From: Gimesia sp.
GTDB taxonomy: Bacteria > Planctomycetota > Planctomycetia > Planctomycetales > Planctomycetaceae
Assembly: GCF_040219335.1 (NCBI RefSeq)
Contig: NZ_JAVJSQ010000019.1
Coordinates: forward strand, 434,001-498,000
Direction: 5' to 3'
Length of the DNA: 64,000 nt
This document shows, in pieces, positions 52,801 through 58,300 of this stretch (the first letter of the stretch is position 1; each line of letters begins with the position of its first letter). Position numbers and translations under genes: made by a program. Under the pieces are notes generated by a model. It was not told the DNA's origin, ran no database searches, and worked only from the letters and a program-made list of their open reading frames with translations.

Positions 52801-55263
52801 ATTCTACTGGGTGATCTTATCGCCCTGGAGGGGGCAATCGCCGTCACTTCCGCTGGTGAGATCAATGACGCGGTCGACGATCAGGGTGCCCCGGAAGTCG
52901 ATCTGAATGCGGCATCAGGCTCAATCACACTGGAAGCGGTCAACGGGATTGGTAACACAGATCCGATCGAGGTCTCTGCGGGAACCTTAGCGGTCAACAG
53001 TAACACCGGTGATTTGAACCTGCACCACGTGTCCTCGGTCGCGACCGGATCAGTGAGAGTCACGAAGCTGACAACGGGGACCGGTGACATCGACTACGAG
53101 CAGACAGGACAAGAATTTGCATCATTTGAAGAGATCTCAACTACGGACTCTGATATTACTGTGAAAGCGGATGGTTCTCTGCTCTTTGAAAATCCTGGCG
53201 TTCTGCTGAATGTTGTTGAAACGGATGGTATCGGTACCATTGATGTCACAGCAACAGGCGTTAATTCCTCGATTGAAATCAACGATAGCTTCAGCACGGC
53301 TGGTGGAACGATTGACCTGACCGCACAGCACAGTCTGAATTTTGGCAGTGAGGGCGATTTGAGTTCCTCAGATGGGAAAATCAAGCTGCTGGCCGATTCT
53401 GCTTCTGTCGGGGCCGGAGGTGGTGGTATTACCATGTCAAATGGAACCATCTTTGACGCCGGGGTGGGAATTGTCGATCTCCAGGCCGGGGATTCGATCA
53501 CCGTTGGCCAGTTGATGACGACCACCCTGACCCGCCTGACTACCACAGACGGCGGGATTGTGGACGCCGGCGATGCCGGTGGCCGCGACATCATCGCGGA
53601 TGAACTGGTGATCCGCAGCGCAACCGGTGCTGGCTCTGCGAATGCTCTGGAAACTGCGGTCGCCCTGCTGGCTGCACACAATACCGCTTCCGGCGATGTT
53701 CTGATTCATAACGACCTGGGAGGCGCACTACTGACGATTGGAACTGTCGATGGACTGGCGGGGATCACTCATGCGGGAAGCGTTGCCGGAGACATTTTCG
53801 TCTCGAACGCCAGTCCCCTGACAGTGGATTCCCCGGTCACCAACGGTTCGGGTGGTAACATCGGCCTGGAATCGACGGGGCCCGGGGATTTAACCCTGAA
53901 TGCCTCTGTGCGTGCCTTTGGCGGAAACGGAAATATCGATCTGCAGGCAGGCTTTGGATTCCTGGCCATCAATGATACGGGAGTCGCCTCCGATCACAGT
54001 GTTGCGGGGACCGGAGTTCTCTCCGGACACGGTGACAGCGGTGTCTTGATCGATGCCAATACCACAATGAATTCTGAAACGGGGGCAATTGCCGGCCTGC
54101 CACCTGATCTGCGGAATATTCTGACACCTCAGATTGAGCCCACAGGACTGGCGACGGTCACTGGCGACTTCGGACGCTTTACCGAACAGAATTTCTTTAT
54201 CACCATCGACTGGGGTGATGGGACAGTGGAGACGTTCAACTTCTCCGATCCTGGTTCGTTCGTGTTTGAGCATACCTATACCGCCAACCCGGATGCGGGA
54301 AACCCTGCCGCTGATATTCCGATCCTGGTGACCATGCAGGGAGATAAGCAGTTTACCTTCTCTGATGGGAATGGCACTCTCGATTTCACCAGCGAAGCCG
54401 ACGTTCTGGAAACGCCTGGTGAGGGCCTGGCGACTGTCGCCATCGATACGACTCCCCAGGTACCGCAGCTGATCTTCCCACAACAGGAAGTGATCCTCGA
54501 TGCTTCTTCGCTCCAGCAGACCGTGTTCAGCATGCGGGAAACTCAATTGCTGGAAACGGCCATCAATGAAGCCAATCGGAATGCAGAACGTCTGGTCTTC
54601 CTGCGGATCCTGGCTCCTAACGGCGATGTGATTGAGGATGTGCCGCTGCAGGAATCTGACCTGGATAACCTGCCGAAACTGTTCAGCACACTGCCTGACG
54701 GCCGCTACCAGATTTATCTGAAGGAAGCGGGTGAAGAGCGGGTACGTCTGCTGATGGATGTCGATATCCGCAACGGGAAAGCCAGCGATGTCACCGAGGA
54801 ACAGTCCAATCCTCCCACCGGTTCAGAGCAGCAGCCCCCGCCGAATAGCACTATCAATTCCCAACTTGAAGACCAGGAGCAGCGGACGTTGTCCTTCAGC
54901 GACCTGGAGCAATTAACGACGATCGTCATGGCGGACGCGGGTGAAGCAGACCTTTCCGACCGGATTGACCTGCTCCTGCAGATCCTGATTGACGAAACCT
55001 CAGACTGGCAACCTCTCCTGACGCCTGGATCTGACGTAGAATATGTACAGGAACAGCCGACCCTCCCCTTACCTGCTGAAGCGACGGCACAACTCGAAAC
55101 CAGTGAAAAAGCCTGGGGCAGTGCCGCTTTACTTTCCGGTTATTTCCACGGTCGTTCATTATTCCGCAAGCCGGTGACGCAGAACGAATGCGAATCCGCG
55201 ATGGAAAAATATGGCAGCCGTCTGTTGAATCGGCGATATAAACTGAATCGCAGGCAGAAATAA
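37825..55263 (+). CDS. Giant mosaic surface protein (5812 residues)
   Basis: The start is GTG at 37825, with AAGGAG 9 nt upstream; the frame opens earlier but lacks a site. The N terminus ends in LVRLEERIVLNVDAG, the LEER motif of planctomycete extracellular proteins, and has no classic signal peptide. Domains in order: autotransporter-type beta-strand repeats (about 445-730; GSGTVILDALNGYIGSTTV, GAGEVILSGNSSFTGATNV); three cadherin-like repeats (about 732-1034; DENSPNTTSVG, DENSTNGTSVG, DENAANGTLVG); FxFxxG-type repeats (about 1150-1630); a right-handed beta-helix (about 1955-2245); two LamG-like domains (from 2256 and 2492); filamentous-haemagglutinin-like repeats (about 3070-5390); a PKD-like domain near 5440 (ITIDWGDGTVETFNFSD); and a charged tail rich in Glu, Gln and Pro. 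It is likely a cell-surface adhesin or polysaccharide-binding fibre. No LPXTG or barrel anchor is visible. Confidence 0.93.
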   Translation: MRFLEWLNRCLGKTPPAPNLEFNSLRADSHAGLELVRLEERIVLNVDAGLSGAASDVLQINLDAANDEATVSVVDGGATIQVDDGLGLPDSIMQFDATQINSILVTGVDTSQSIQFLGQNDLIIPDSLDLTGFSGDVKIGIEIQLGTAGAPDFSTQSTVTYLGQYDRVGDQLNVVLQNQIGADDSFAVQINGNDVEILDRNNANALLFSTSLTGLNSIQIQGADGETDLLALNYGDAQLTQLSISFDGGLGGNDALEFFGGTFDTVTHNLTGPGAGAVDFSGNAVTEISYTGLEPVFGGSNTANNVVINLPTATTDAILENAALPGEMQIRSLSSSFELTTFASPADSLQITTAGGASIVELDSYDASFAPTDLILSGQAGDTYQLAGSDLLDDSVALTLSGGATLDLGSFDETIAQFTLEDGTVIATGGILTSQSDLDLRSGSVKAQLNGNNLIKNGSGTVILDALNGYIGSTTVNDGTLQLAQSAAIPDTSSVDLTSATSVLDLNGFSVSLTSLTGTGSVLLGGPASSLTLNQAISTSATFEGGISGDGSLTIAGAGEVILSGNSSFTGATNVQDGVLKVEGTLATSEVIVATGATLGGSGSISAPVTINADATLVPGSSPGILSTGDLTLDADADLNIEINGTTAGSEYDQIQVAGEIDLTGATLNISSSFTAAAGDQFLLIDNDDVDAVTGNFAGLAEGTLFSFNGNQVYITYQGGDGNDVVLTVNSPPDTTFQSFHIDENSPNTTSVGTILATDPDAPPDNITFSLIGGSGATAFAVSSSGEITVIDQAQLDYESTVAFYPLIKVTDDSGAFDTASIAIILNPVNDNTPVVLDQVRDIDENSTNGTSVGAAIVASDDDLPNDTLTFTEVGGTGTAAFDISPSGQIVVADQSLLDYETTTSFTLDILVSDGVNATDTATITINLNPLNDNDPVIANQTREVDENAANGTLVGALIVASDADQPGDTLTFTEAGGTGSAAFDITSTGQIIVADQSLLNFETNPSYTLDVIVDDNKGSTATATVTINLNDLVESMVVTAGDWSSNDITIIRDGSQLRILETGTSNEIVPSHEFDKVSSIIITGNGSDNTVRLDMSVDTILPPSGISFNGAGGSNTLVSADQTTDWLINGLNSGSLLSGTVNFSNVENLTGNAGADTFTFQDGGQLTGTLSGGDGTDHIDFSAVTSAVTVDLQTSSASGVNLFNTIESLSGDDTQDAISGLSAGTTYLINGTNQGSVSGIDFDGFNHLAGSTGSDTFQFSGSGQITGSIDGLGGGDILDYSTSTFSLDLTLSTTGATDGFTGSEASTLADFDNIDTIQGSSNTDALTGINAAAAWSLDGTNQYTASNTLNFSDFENLTGGTDVDEFNISGSQSLNLSGNSGNDVFAFADGATLTGTIDGQAGADQIDFSALTSSIDVVLVANGTFDGFQGTEASISGGFDNINNITAGSGTADKLTGQNAAATWSIQPASVYGSGTSLSFSSFETLQGGNDVDQFNINGSHTLDLLGGQGADVFRFSNNGSTLNGTIDGEAGEDHLNLDNYSSDLNVTLSALGGIDGFAGSESAKSVSFANIDVLTGGSGSNTLTGIDSAATWTLNGVNIYNSTNTLTFSNFVNLTGGSAADSFQVTPNAEAFNIVGGDPTSNPLGDELHVDTSAAGTAVVSNNGNGSGSVTGGFPTVTYSEIENFTITGTVDIELQGTANADDIEILVNGSDIEYRLGGTLIGTSTLSGTTSITVNGGDGDDSLTIDAALAAAGITVDYDGEGQDSTSPGDVLNLLGTTTSVEYFFVDSSSGSIRIDGAGTDFITYSGLEPITSTINTTNVTLNYSAVAEIITISDAGGGQTTVTSTAGELLTFTNPDGLLTINTGDGADQIELNSLASDFTASLTINGEGAADILNVNGSLTFDSGKNLELNVESITVANGTVLTAASIALNADTVDLDGDLVAATVSGDAATVNVLGSAGGADIQDAVDVAGTGGIINIAAGIYHTTGTLEIDESVSLIGAGKDVVEIRKAGAPTNTFDIAVNISANNVSISGAQLGWETHTSATDYRGYVVYTNADNTTLNNLLFGDNYRSAVVFEGANNLEVSDSIFEGNYGRAAIRDGDGGSGENFLITRNEFRENHFRWGPIAIGPQGTFGDPNNHAFSGEISFNYFGNGLEAGAFQEAGDQNYTVTITNRGMTADGIDVNHNTFDWQDSSTTNSNGIYAQPGGIYFDPSLAVPANSVNITNNIFNGFSYEGPQPSATTPAWDPTGGVFGGALEFDGVDDFGLFQSANFDVGESGTLSFWVNMDDQGRRNQFFEGPNNGGMEFQYRTNGGGQFFGSPNRNDGNGNTYIIQNGGAGGTTGVWQNLQYTWDFNGGVNPEMHLYIDGVEVGYLSGTYDSDLAQWTATVSTINEMMNVGRDPGDSSRFFDGKMDDVGWFDQALGQTDLDTIRTTGVSALSGDARLVAHWDFDQNSGDIAVDNVSGIQMYLVTDGIVPFGPEFQETAGVFGGALEFDGIDDFATFQDASFDVGRKGTLNFWVKMDETGRRNQFFEGPDNGGFEFQYRTNSGGQFYGRTQDGGDYTIQSGGQSVNGGVWTNIQYTWDADSGEMHIYINGSEQPYLSSFDENLSGFDSTHFTDTVNGLMNVGQDPGDSGRFFDGLMDDIGWFNDVLDSTDRATIMNTGVSSMTGDSRLVAHWNLDDPAGTEIVSGDSGTNITLYLQANPPLPPIEGFGVIAPLNANVTYNAFNGNDLDSNVTLDSTNTFGDPLFAYANDPNYIPTDSLATQYVIGFGSSAAYGSSEFAADTNTSIPHIGAFQNLPTVYPGIYGSGDIVVYGTGEDDQLVLTLTGENTATFVLTRDFGGPNELVLASVSITDITSITFNGLGGDDVLIVNQPDNLFFNPTDGITFNGGTQNNDGNSLGIAGIPGDTLVLNHSTPLEADSVGYVFTPDSVPAEGEDGIITISDSSMTDGSTTIAFTGLEPILDNLLVADRDFDFTDADETISLSDDGVIGDNYSFIDSTLSESVLFLNPTNSITIRTDSVGTPAGIDTVLVNSLDSLFSASLSIFAGADDPVTFQSTVNLGTGDLFVTAESVNILADIDAASVEISSSGVTSTTFNGGTVTTTGSQLYHNAVIFVTNSTLTSSGGSNIQFNDSVDGAIDLQIDTAGTTIFNGAIGSNSPLSSLTTNAGGTTQINGGSIDTTGNQIFNDDVELGANTSLTSTGSGAITFNQRLNGTFSLELNTNGDTTFNGTVGDTNELASLTTDANGTTFINGASIATEGGQLFNDAVLLGANTVLSSSASGSINFKSTLNGAHTLNINTAGATIFDDQVGNSTPLTSLTTDVDGTTEVNGGTITTTGGQTFHDVVSLGASVVFTSTTVDDITFDQTLTGGAGITIEVSSRDNVILKGAVSTDGAVTVTADSDTSGTGNVTMETGSSLDAGTGTIDIDGANVLTRSLTTTNGTASAITIDAHNGNVITRDNGVNALGDIKINATGSITLEDNGVNTGEGGSVIVQADGDVISTGTGIDTTNGAAAGGNIAVTSNAGQVDLSNGSLLTGYGGSITVNAVTGFTTLNTSLDTTAGTGGGSVEANVTDGTMSITGGDATVNGAGSILLTAKGTTSDIQLDTNLTSADGSITLLADNDITLSATTSIISQASGSITLTADNDGSNVGSITMDSGSRVESQGGQIQISAAGDIALSGITTTGGRVDITSTLGGITDNDSTGVNNVTASQLVLNSNLSIGQLADAIDTAIASLEADAGTGGLFLDNTGALTIGGITAQDGLDADQDIVVHNTGTLNVTETVQSATGSVTLDATDTLTVDLATTISTLGTGAILLTSDRNIKLNSGSNLKTVNGGITVLANDGGLTMGDFIGVEADNATISTTGTGNILITGFGGADVVTSDHHGVFLHSGTTVSSSASGIDAGTITINGTAGEGINDNHGVLIDGTGTNVTSADGVIGITGTTDYGTGFVLSDQAQVVSNGAGVNAADITILGTTTADRAGVQIRSLIQSTAGAISITGESTGGGTTSQGTLIETTNGIVINENGQITINGTSNGDDGIEISNDAVVSASGTGNIELLGESTGSGSGIHLDATLKSNTGTVILTAEDDLLLGSVALIDSTSGTVTLIADNAAGSNGNPITMTDGSLIDAGTGTINLTADGDVFLAGLLTTGTVNVDSLSAAISDNGDSHTDIVASTAVLNAVTGIGVGNPLETEIGTLSATVSGVGNLLIDNGIAVELLDLSTFDGAITVNNTASLTATSVVSQNNSNSDDNDITLNATGTNSDILVTTIIATGLADVILTAEDGILDTNGADSNRIAADDLNMSSSSAGGTQDGIDVDTNVNSVTADVNTNAGGLRIDEVDGITLTQLTTFDGFISVNAAGTIEVLDVTSTNNSSSDLNNGITLTATGVDSDILVTSLTAENTADITLNADRDVLDSDSTDSQLTSGDLLTIVAGRNIGGITNVFTANGFDPLQTSVGHLNLTSGDQIVIDNTGTTPELINLDAGTGTAGTTYIRATGGALDASTTTGISNTQDSISFISDVSITVPTGLQTANLRLDAPDIIDAGGGAIDVNAVNSILFKSGSAETVNITAQQFDGTVLGSDFVINNDSPALELVDLNEDNLSLTGGTDTNISLSSAGSITVSDLVQTLGTGTLFLETTNTDADLILNHSLLSDTGSVTISTANDILFNGTTNLTSTSGAVSLTADADNGAGGLFGGITMADGTFINAGDGAVSLIASDDIVLSQIITTNNTSSAILIDTDSSLVDAGDSTGEDLIANESGARVTIIASLGAGKVADLNGHLETHIDQINVTNQTAGEIRIFETDDLIVHDLIQSTAGDIEVFTTGNILLNGLIETVSDNVLLDSKAAIIDQNDGVPGELNIHATSLDMNAVTGIGTGDTLEMSVDTFSADTTDGDVLLHNTATTGVTATSITTGTGNIDLKQVGDESLAIELATTVDGSITVANTGDAQSDTLTLTSLSTGGATPAIDVSTLNFGNILLGDLIALEGAIAVTSAGEINDAVDDQGAPEVDLNAASGSITLEAVNGIGNTDPIEVSAGTLAVNSNTGDLNLHHVSSVATGSVRVTKLTTGTGDIDYEQTGQEFASFEEISTTDSDITVKADGSLLFENPGVLLNVVETDGIGTIDVTATGVNSSIEINDSFSTAGGTIDLTAQHSLNFGSEGDLSSSDGKIKLLADSASVGAGGGGITMSNGTIFDAGVGIVDLQAGDSITVGQLMTTTLTRLTTTDGGIVDAGDAGGRDIIADELVIRSATGAGSANALETAVALLAAHNTASGDVLIHNDLGGALLTIGTVDGLAGITHAGSVAGDIFVSNASPLTVDSPVTNGSGGNIGLESTGPGDLTLNASVRAFGGNGNIDLQAGFGFLAINDTGVASDHSVAGTGVLSGHGDSGVLIDANTTMNSETGAIAGLPPDLRNILTPQIEPTGLATVTGDFGRFTEQNFFITIDWGDGTVETFNFSDPGSFVFEHTYTANPDAGNPAADIPILVTMQGDKQFTFSDGNGTLDFTSEADVLETPGEGLATVAIDTTPQVPQLIFPQQEVILDASSLQQTVFSMRETQLLETAINEANRNAERLVFLRILAPNGDVIEDVPLQESDLDNLPKLFSTLPDGRYQIYLKEAGEERVRLLMDVDIRNGKASDVTEEQSNPPTGSEQQPPPNSTINSQLEDQEQRTLSFSDLEQLTTIVMADAGEADLSDRIDLLLQILIDETSDWQPLLTPGSDVEYVQEQPTLPLPAEATAQLETSEKAWGSAALLSGYFHGRSLFRKPVTQNECESAMEKYGSRLLNRRYKLNRRQK
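41887..42660 (+). repeat. Two 129-residue FxFxxG-type repeats
   Basis: Unit starts at 41887 (FENLTGGTDVDEFN) and 42274 (FETLQGGNDVDQFN), and a third begins at 42661 (FVNLTGG). The spacing is exactly 387 bp both times. Two earlier units of 99 and 109 residues precede them. All are coding, inside the giant protein. Confidence 0.85.
44590..45970 (+). repeat. Duplicated LamG-like domain
   Basis: Two domains begin with VFGGALEFDG(V/I)DDF at 44590 and 45298, 708 bp apart (236 residues). Shared stretches include RRNQFFEGP, GG(M/F)EFQYRTN and MNVG(R/Q)DPGDS. This is a recent internal duplication within the coding sequence. Confidence 0.85.
47137..47960 (+). repeat. Tandem 78-residue repeats
   Basis: Units start at 47137, 47371, 47605 and 47839, each exactly 234 bp apart; the fourth is partial. 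Each begins NG(G/A)(T/S)(V/I)xTxGxQ and contains TxFNG or a close form and SLTT(N/D). They form part of the haemagglutinin-like region of the giant protein. Confidence 0.88.
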
Positions 55264-55374
55264 CTGATATAATCGAGCCACCGAACTCGTGCAAATAACC
55301 GTAAGAATAGAAACAGACCAACGCTCAAACAGAACTGAGATCGTCGCCATGAGCGACAACATGCGGGTATCATT

Positions 55375-58300
55375 ATGAATGAATTTCCGGACAAAGAAGA
55401 ACAGAACGAAGCAGCGGCCGACGACGATCTGAGCCTGCGCAACGATCAGACGCTGCCCGATTCGATCTCTGATTCTGATGAGGCTGGTAGTGACATCGAC
55501 CAGACGATTATTTCGGATCAATGGGATTCCGAAGCGCTGGCTGATGAAGCGCGAGATACGTCGGATGCCACAATGTCTGATGATCAATTCCAGACAATGG
55601 AAGAGTCTGATTCGGAAAATGATACCTATGAAGACCTGGCAGGCAACGATCAGACCATGGTCGACAACGGGGTGTCCGATGAGATCAATGCCACCATTGT
55701 CGATCCGAACCTGAATGATCTGGACCGGACGATCACCGAGGAAGAGCATGAAGGCTGGGCCGGCATGCAGACGGTCAGCGAAAATCCTAACGATCAGCCC
55801 GAACAAGGTAACGACCAGACCCTGATTATCGATGAGCCGCTGGACCAATCCGATATTGGCGCGACCCTGGTCGAGGATGGCAGCTCGCCTGCCGACATTG
55901 ACGCCACCATTGTCTCTGACGATGTACCACCGGAACTGGTGGCGACCATGAACGATGCCTGGGGACCGGGGATGGCTACAATTCCGGAAGGTCCGGAAAT
56001 GACCATCAAGGCCCGGGAAGTTCCCCTGGAGGAACTGACGAACCAGACTTCGCTGGTGATCAAAAAACGGGACTTCAGCGACAAGATTAAATCAGAATAC
56101 CTGGAGAATGCGGAATACGAACTGCTGGAAGTCCTGGGACAGGGAGGAATGGGAGTAGTCTATACCGCCCGCCAGACTTCGATTGACCGCCAGGTTGCGG
56201 TCAAGATGCTCAAGGGCAAAACCGCCAAGAACAAAGACCAGCGGCATAAGTTCCTGGCCGAAGCGGTCGTCACCGGGGAACTGGATCACCCGAATATTGT
56301 TCCCATCTACGATGTGGGGAGCAACAACAGCGGTGCGCTCTTCTACTCGATGAAAAAGGTTGAAGGACGTCCCTGGCTGAAAACGATCCGCAAAAATTCC
56401 CTGGGCGAAAATCTGAACATTCTGATGAAGGTGGCCGATGCGGTCGCGTTTGCCCACTCGCGAAGCGTGGTCCACCGCGACCTGAAGCCGGAAAACGTGA
56501 TGCTGGGTGAATTTGGCGAAGTGCTCGTAATGGACTGGGGGCTTGCCCAGTCGACGTCAGGCTTCCGGAAATCAGAGAGCATTATCACTACATCCAGCAT
56601 GGGTGGGACCCCCGCCTATATGGCTCCGGAAATGGCAACCGGCCCCGTCGATAAGATCTCACCGCTGTCAGATATTTATCTGCTGGGGGCGATTCTGTAT
56701 GAAATTCTGACAGGACGTCCGCCGCATACCGGCAAAACCGCCATGAAGTGTCTGATGGCGGCGGCCAAGAACGAAATCGTGCCGACCGAGAAAACGGGTG
56801 AGCTGGTTGACATCGCGATGAAGGCGATGGCCCTGAGACAGGAAGATCGCTACCAGAGTGTACAGGAACTTCAGCAGGCCATTCTGCAATATCAGTCGCA
56901 CTCAGAGAGTATCTCACTGGCGACCCGCGCCGAAGAAGACCTGAAACAGGCCATCGATACCGAGAATTACGAAATGTTCTCTCGTGCCCTGTTCGGATTC
57001 CAGGAAGCCGTTTCCCTCTGGCCGGAAAACAAGACAGCCCGGGAAGGCGTCGAAAAGACAACCTTGTGTTATGCGAACACCGCTTATGCCAAGGGGGACT
57101 ACGATCTCGCACTCTCCCTGTTGAAGGAAGAAGAAGCCGGACACGCCGATCTGATCGACACCATCCGCGAAGCCCAGACAGAACGCGATGCCCGTCAGCA
57201 GCGTCTGAAAACCGCCAAGCGGGTGTTCGTGGGCATGCTGACGACCGTGCTGGTCATCGTGACCGGTGCTTTCTTCTGGATTCGCGCTGAAGCGGAAAAC
57301 GCGCGTCAGGCCGAAAAAGTGGCGGCAGAAGAACGTGACAATGCCTTGAAAGCAAAAGAAAAAGAAACGATCGCATTAACCCAGGCGATTGAGTCGGAAA
57401 AAGTCGCCATTGCACAAAAAATAGAGGCGGATAAAGCGCGAGAGAAAGAAGAAATTGCGCGTGAACAGGCGGTCAAGAACCGGGAAGTCGCTATCAAGGA
57501 ACGCGACCGGGCTAATGTCGAGCGAATTAAAGCAGAACAGGCCAAAGAGAAGGAAGAGTACGAAGCCTATATTGCCCGTATCGGACTGGCGGCAGCCAAG
57601 ATCGATGAGAATGCTTTCGAAAGTGCAACCGAACTGCTCAAGGGATGTCCCGAGCGGCTGCGGAACTGGGAATGGGGCCGACTGATGCATCTCTGTTCGC
57701 AGAGCAGTCGGACCTACGACGCCAAGGCGCCCGTAGACTCTTTGGCGTTGTCGCAGGACAATACACAGTATGTCACAGGGAGCCGCGACGGTTATGCCCG
57801 GCTCTGGGATCGTGCAACCGGTCAGATCCTGGCAACATTCGATCATAAAAATCACCCGGTGCTGGCAGCAGCCATCAGCCCGGATGGGACAATCCTGGCG
57901 ACCGGCAGTGAAGACCCGAATGGCTATATCAAGCTCTGGGACCTGGAAACACATCTGCCGATCGCCCGCAAGTTTGAAGATCCGAGCCAGAGTGCACCAT
58001 TCGACCGGGGACATACCGAAGGTATTCTGAGTATCAGCTTCTCCAAAGACGGCGAGCGTCTGCTGACCAGCTCGTATGATAAGACGGCCCGTTTGTGGGA
58101 CGTCGATTCCGGTCAACAGATTCGGCGTTTCTGGGGACACAACTGGTGGGTCTGGGATGCGAATTTCTCGACTGATGAACGGCGGATTGTCACTGCCAGC
58201 CAGGACGGAACCGCCGTGATCTGGTCGGTCGAGACGGGAGAAAAAGGCGCTCCGTTCACCGGACACCAGGGGCCGATCTATTCCGCTCATTTTTCACCTG

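Noticed and set aside
57376-58290. Minus-strand frame of 304 codons opposite the kinase gene
   Set aside because: Opposite clear WD40 and coiled-coil coding sequence; no motifs of its own.
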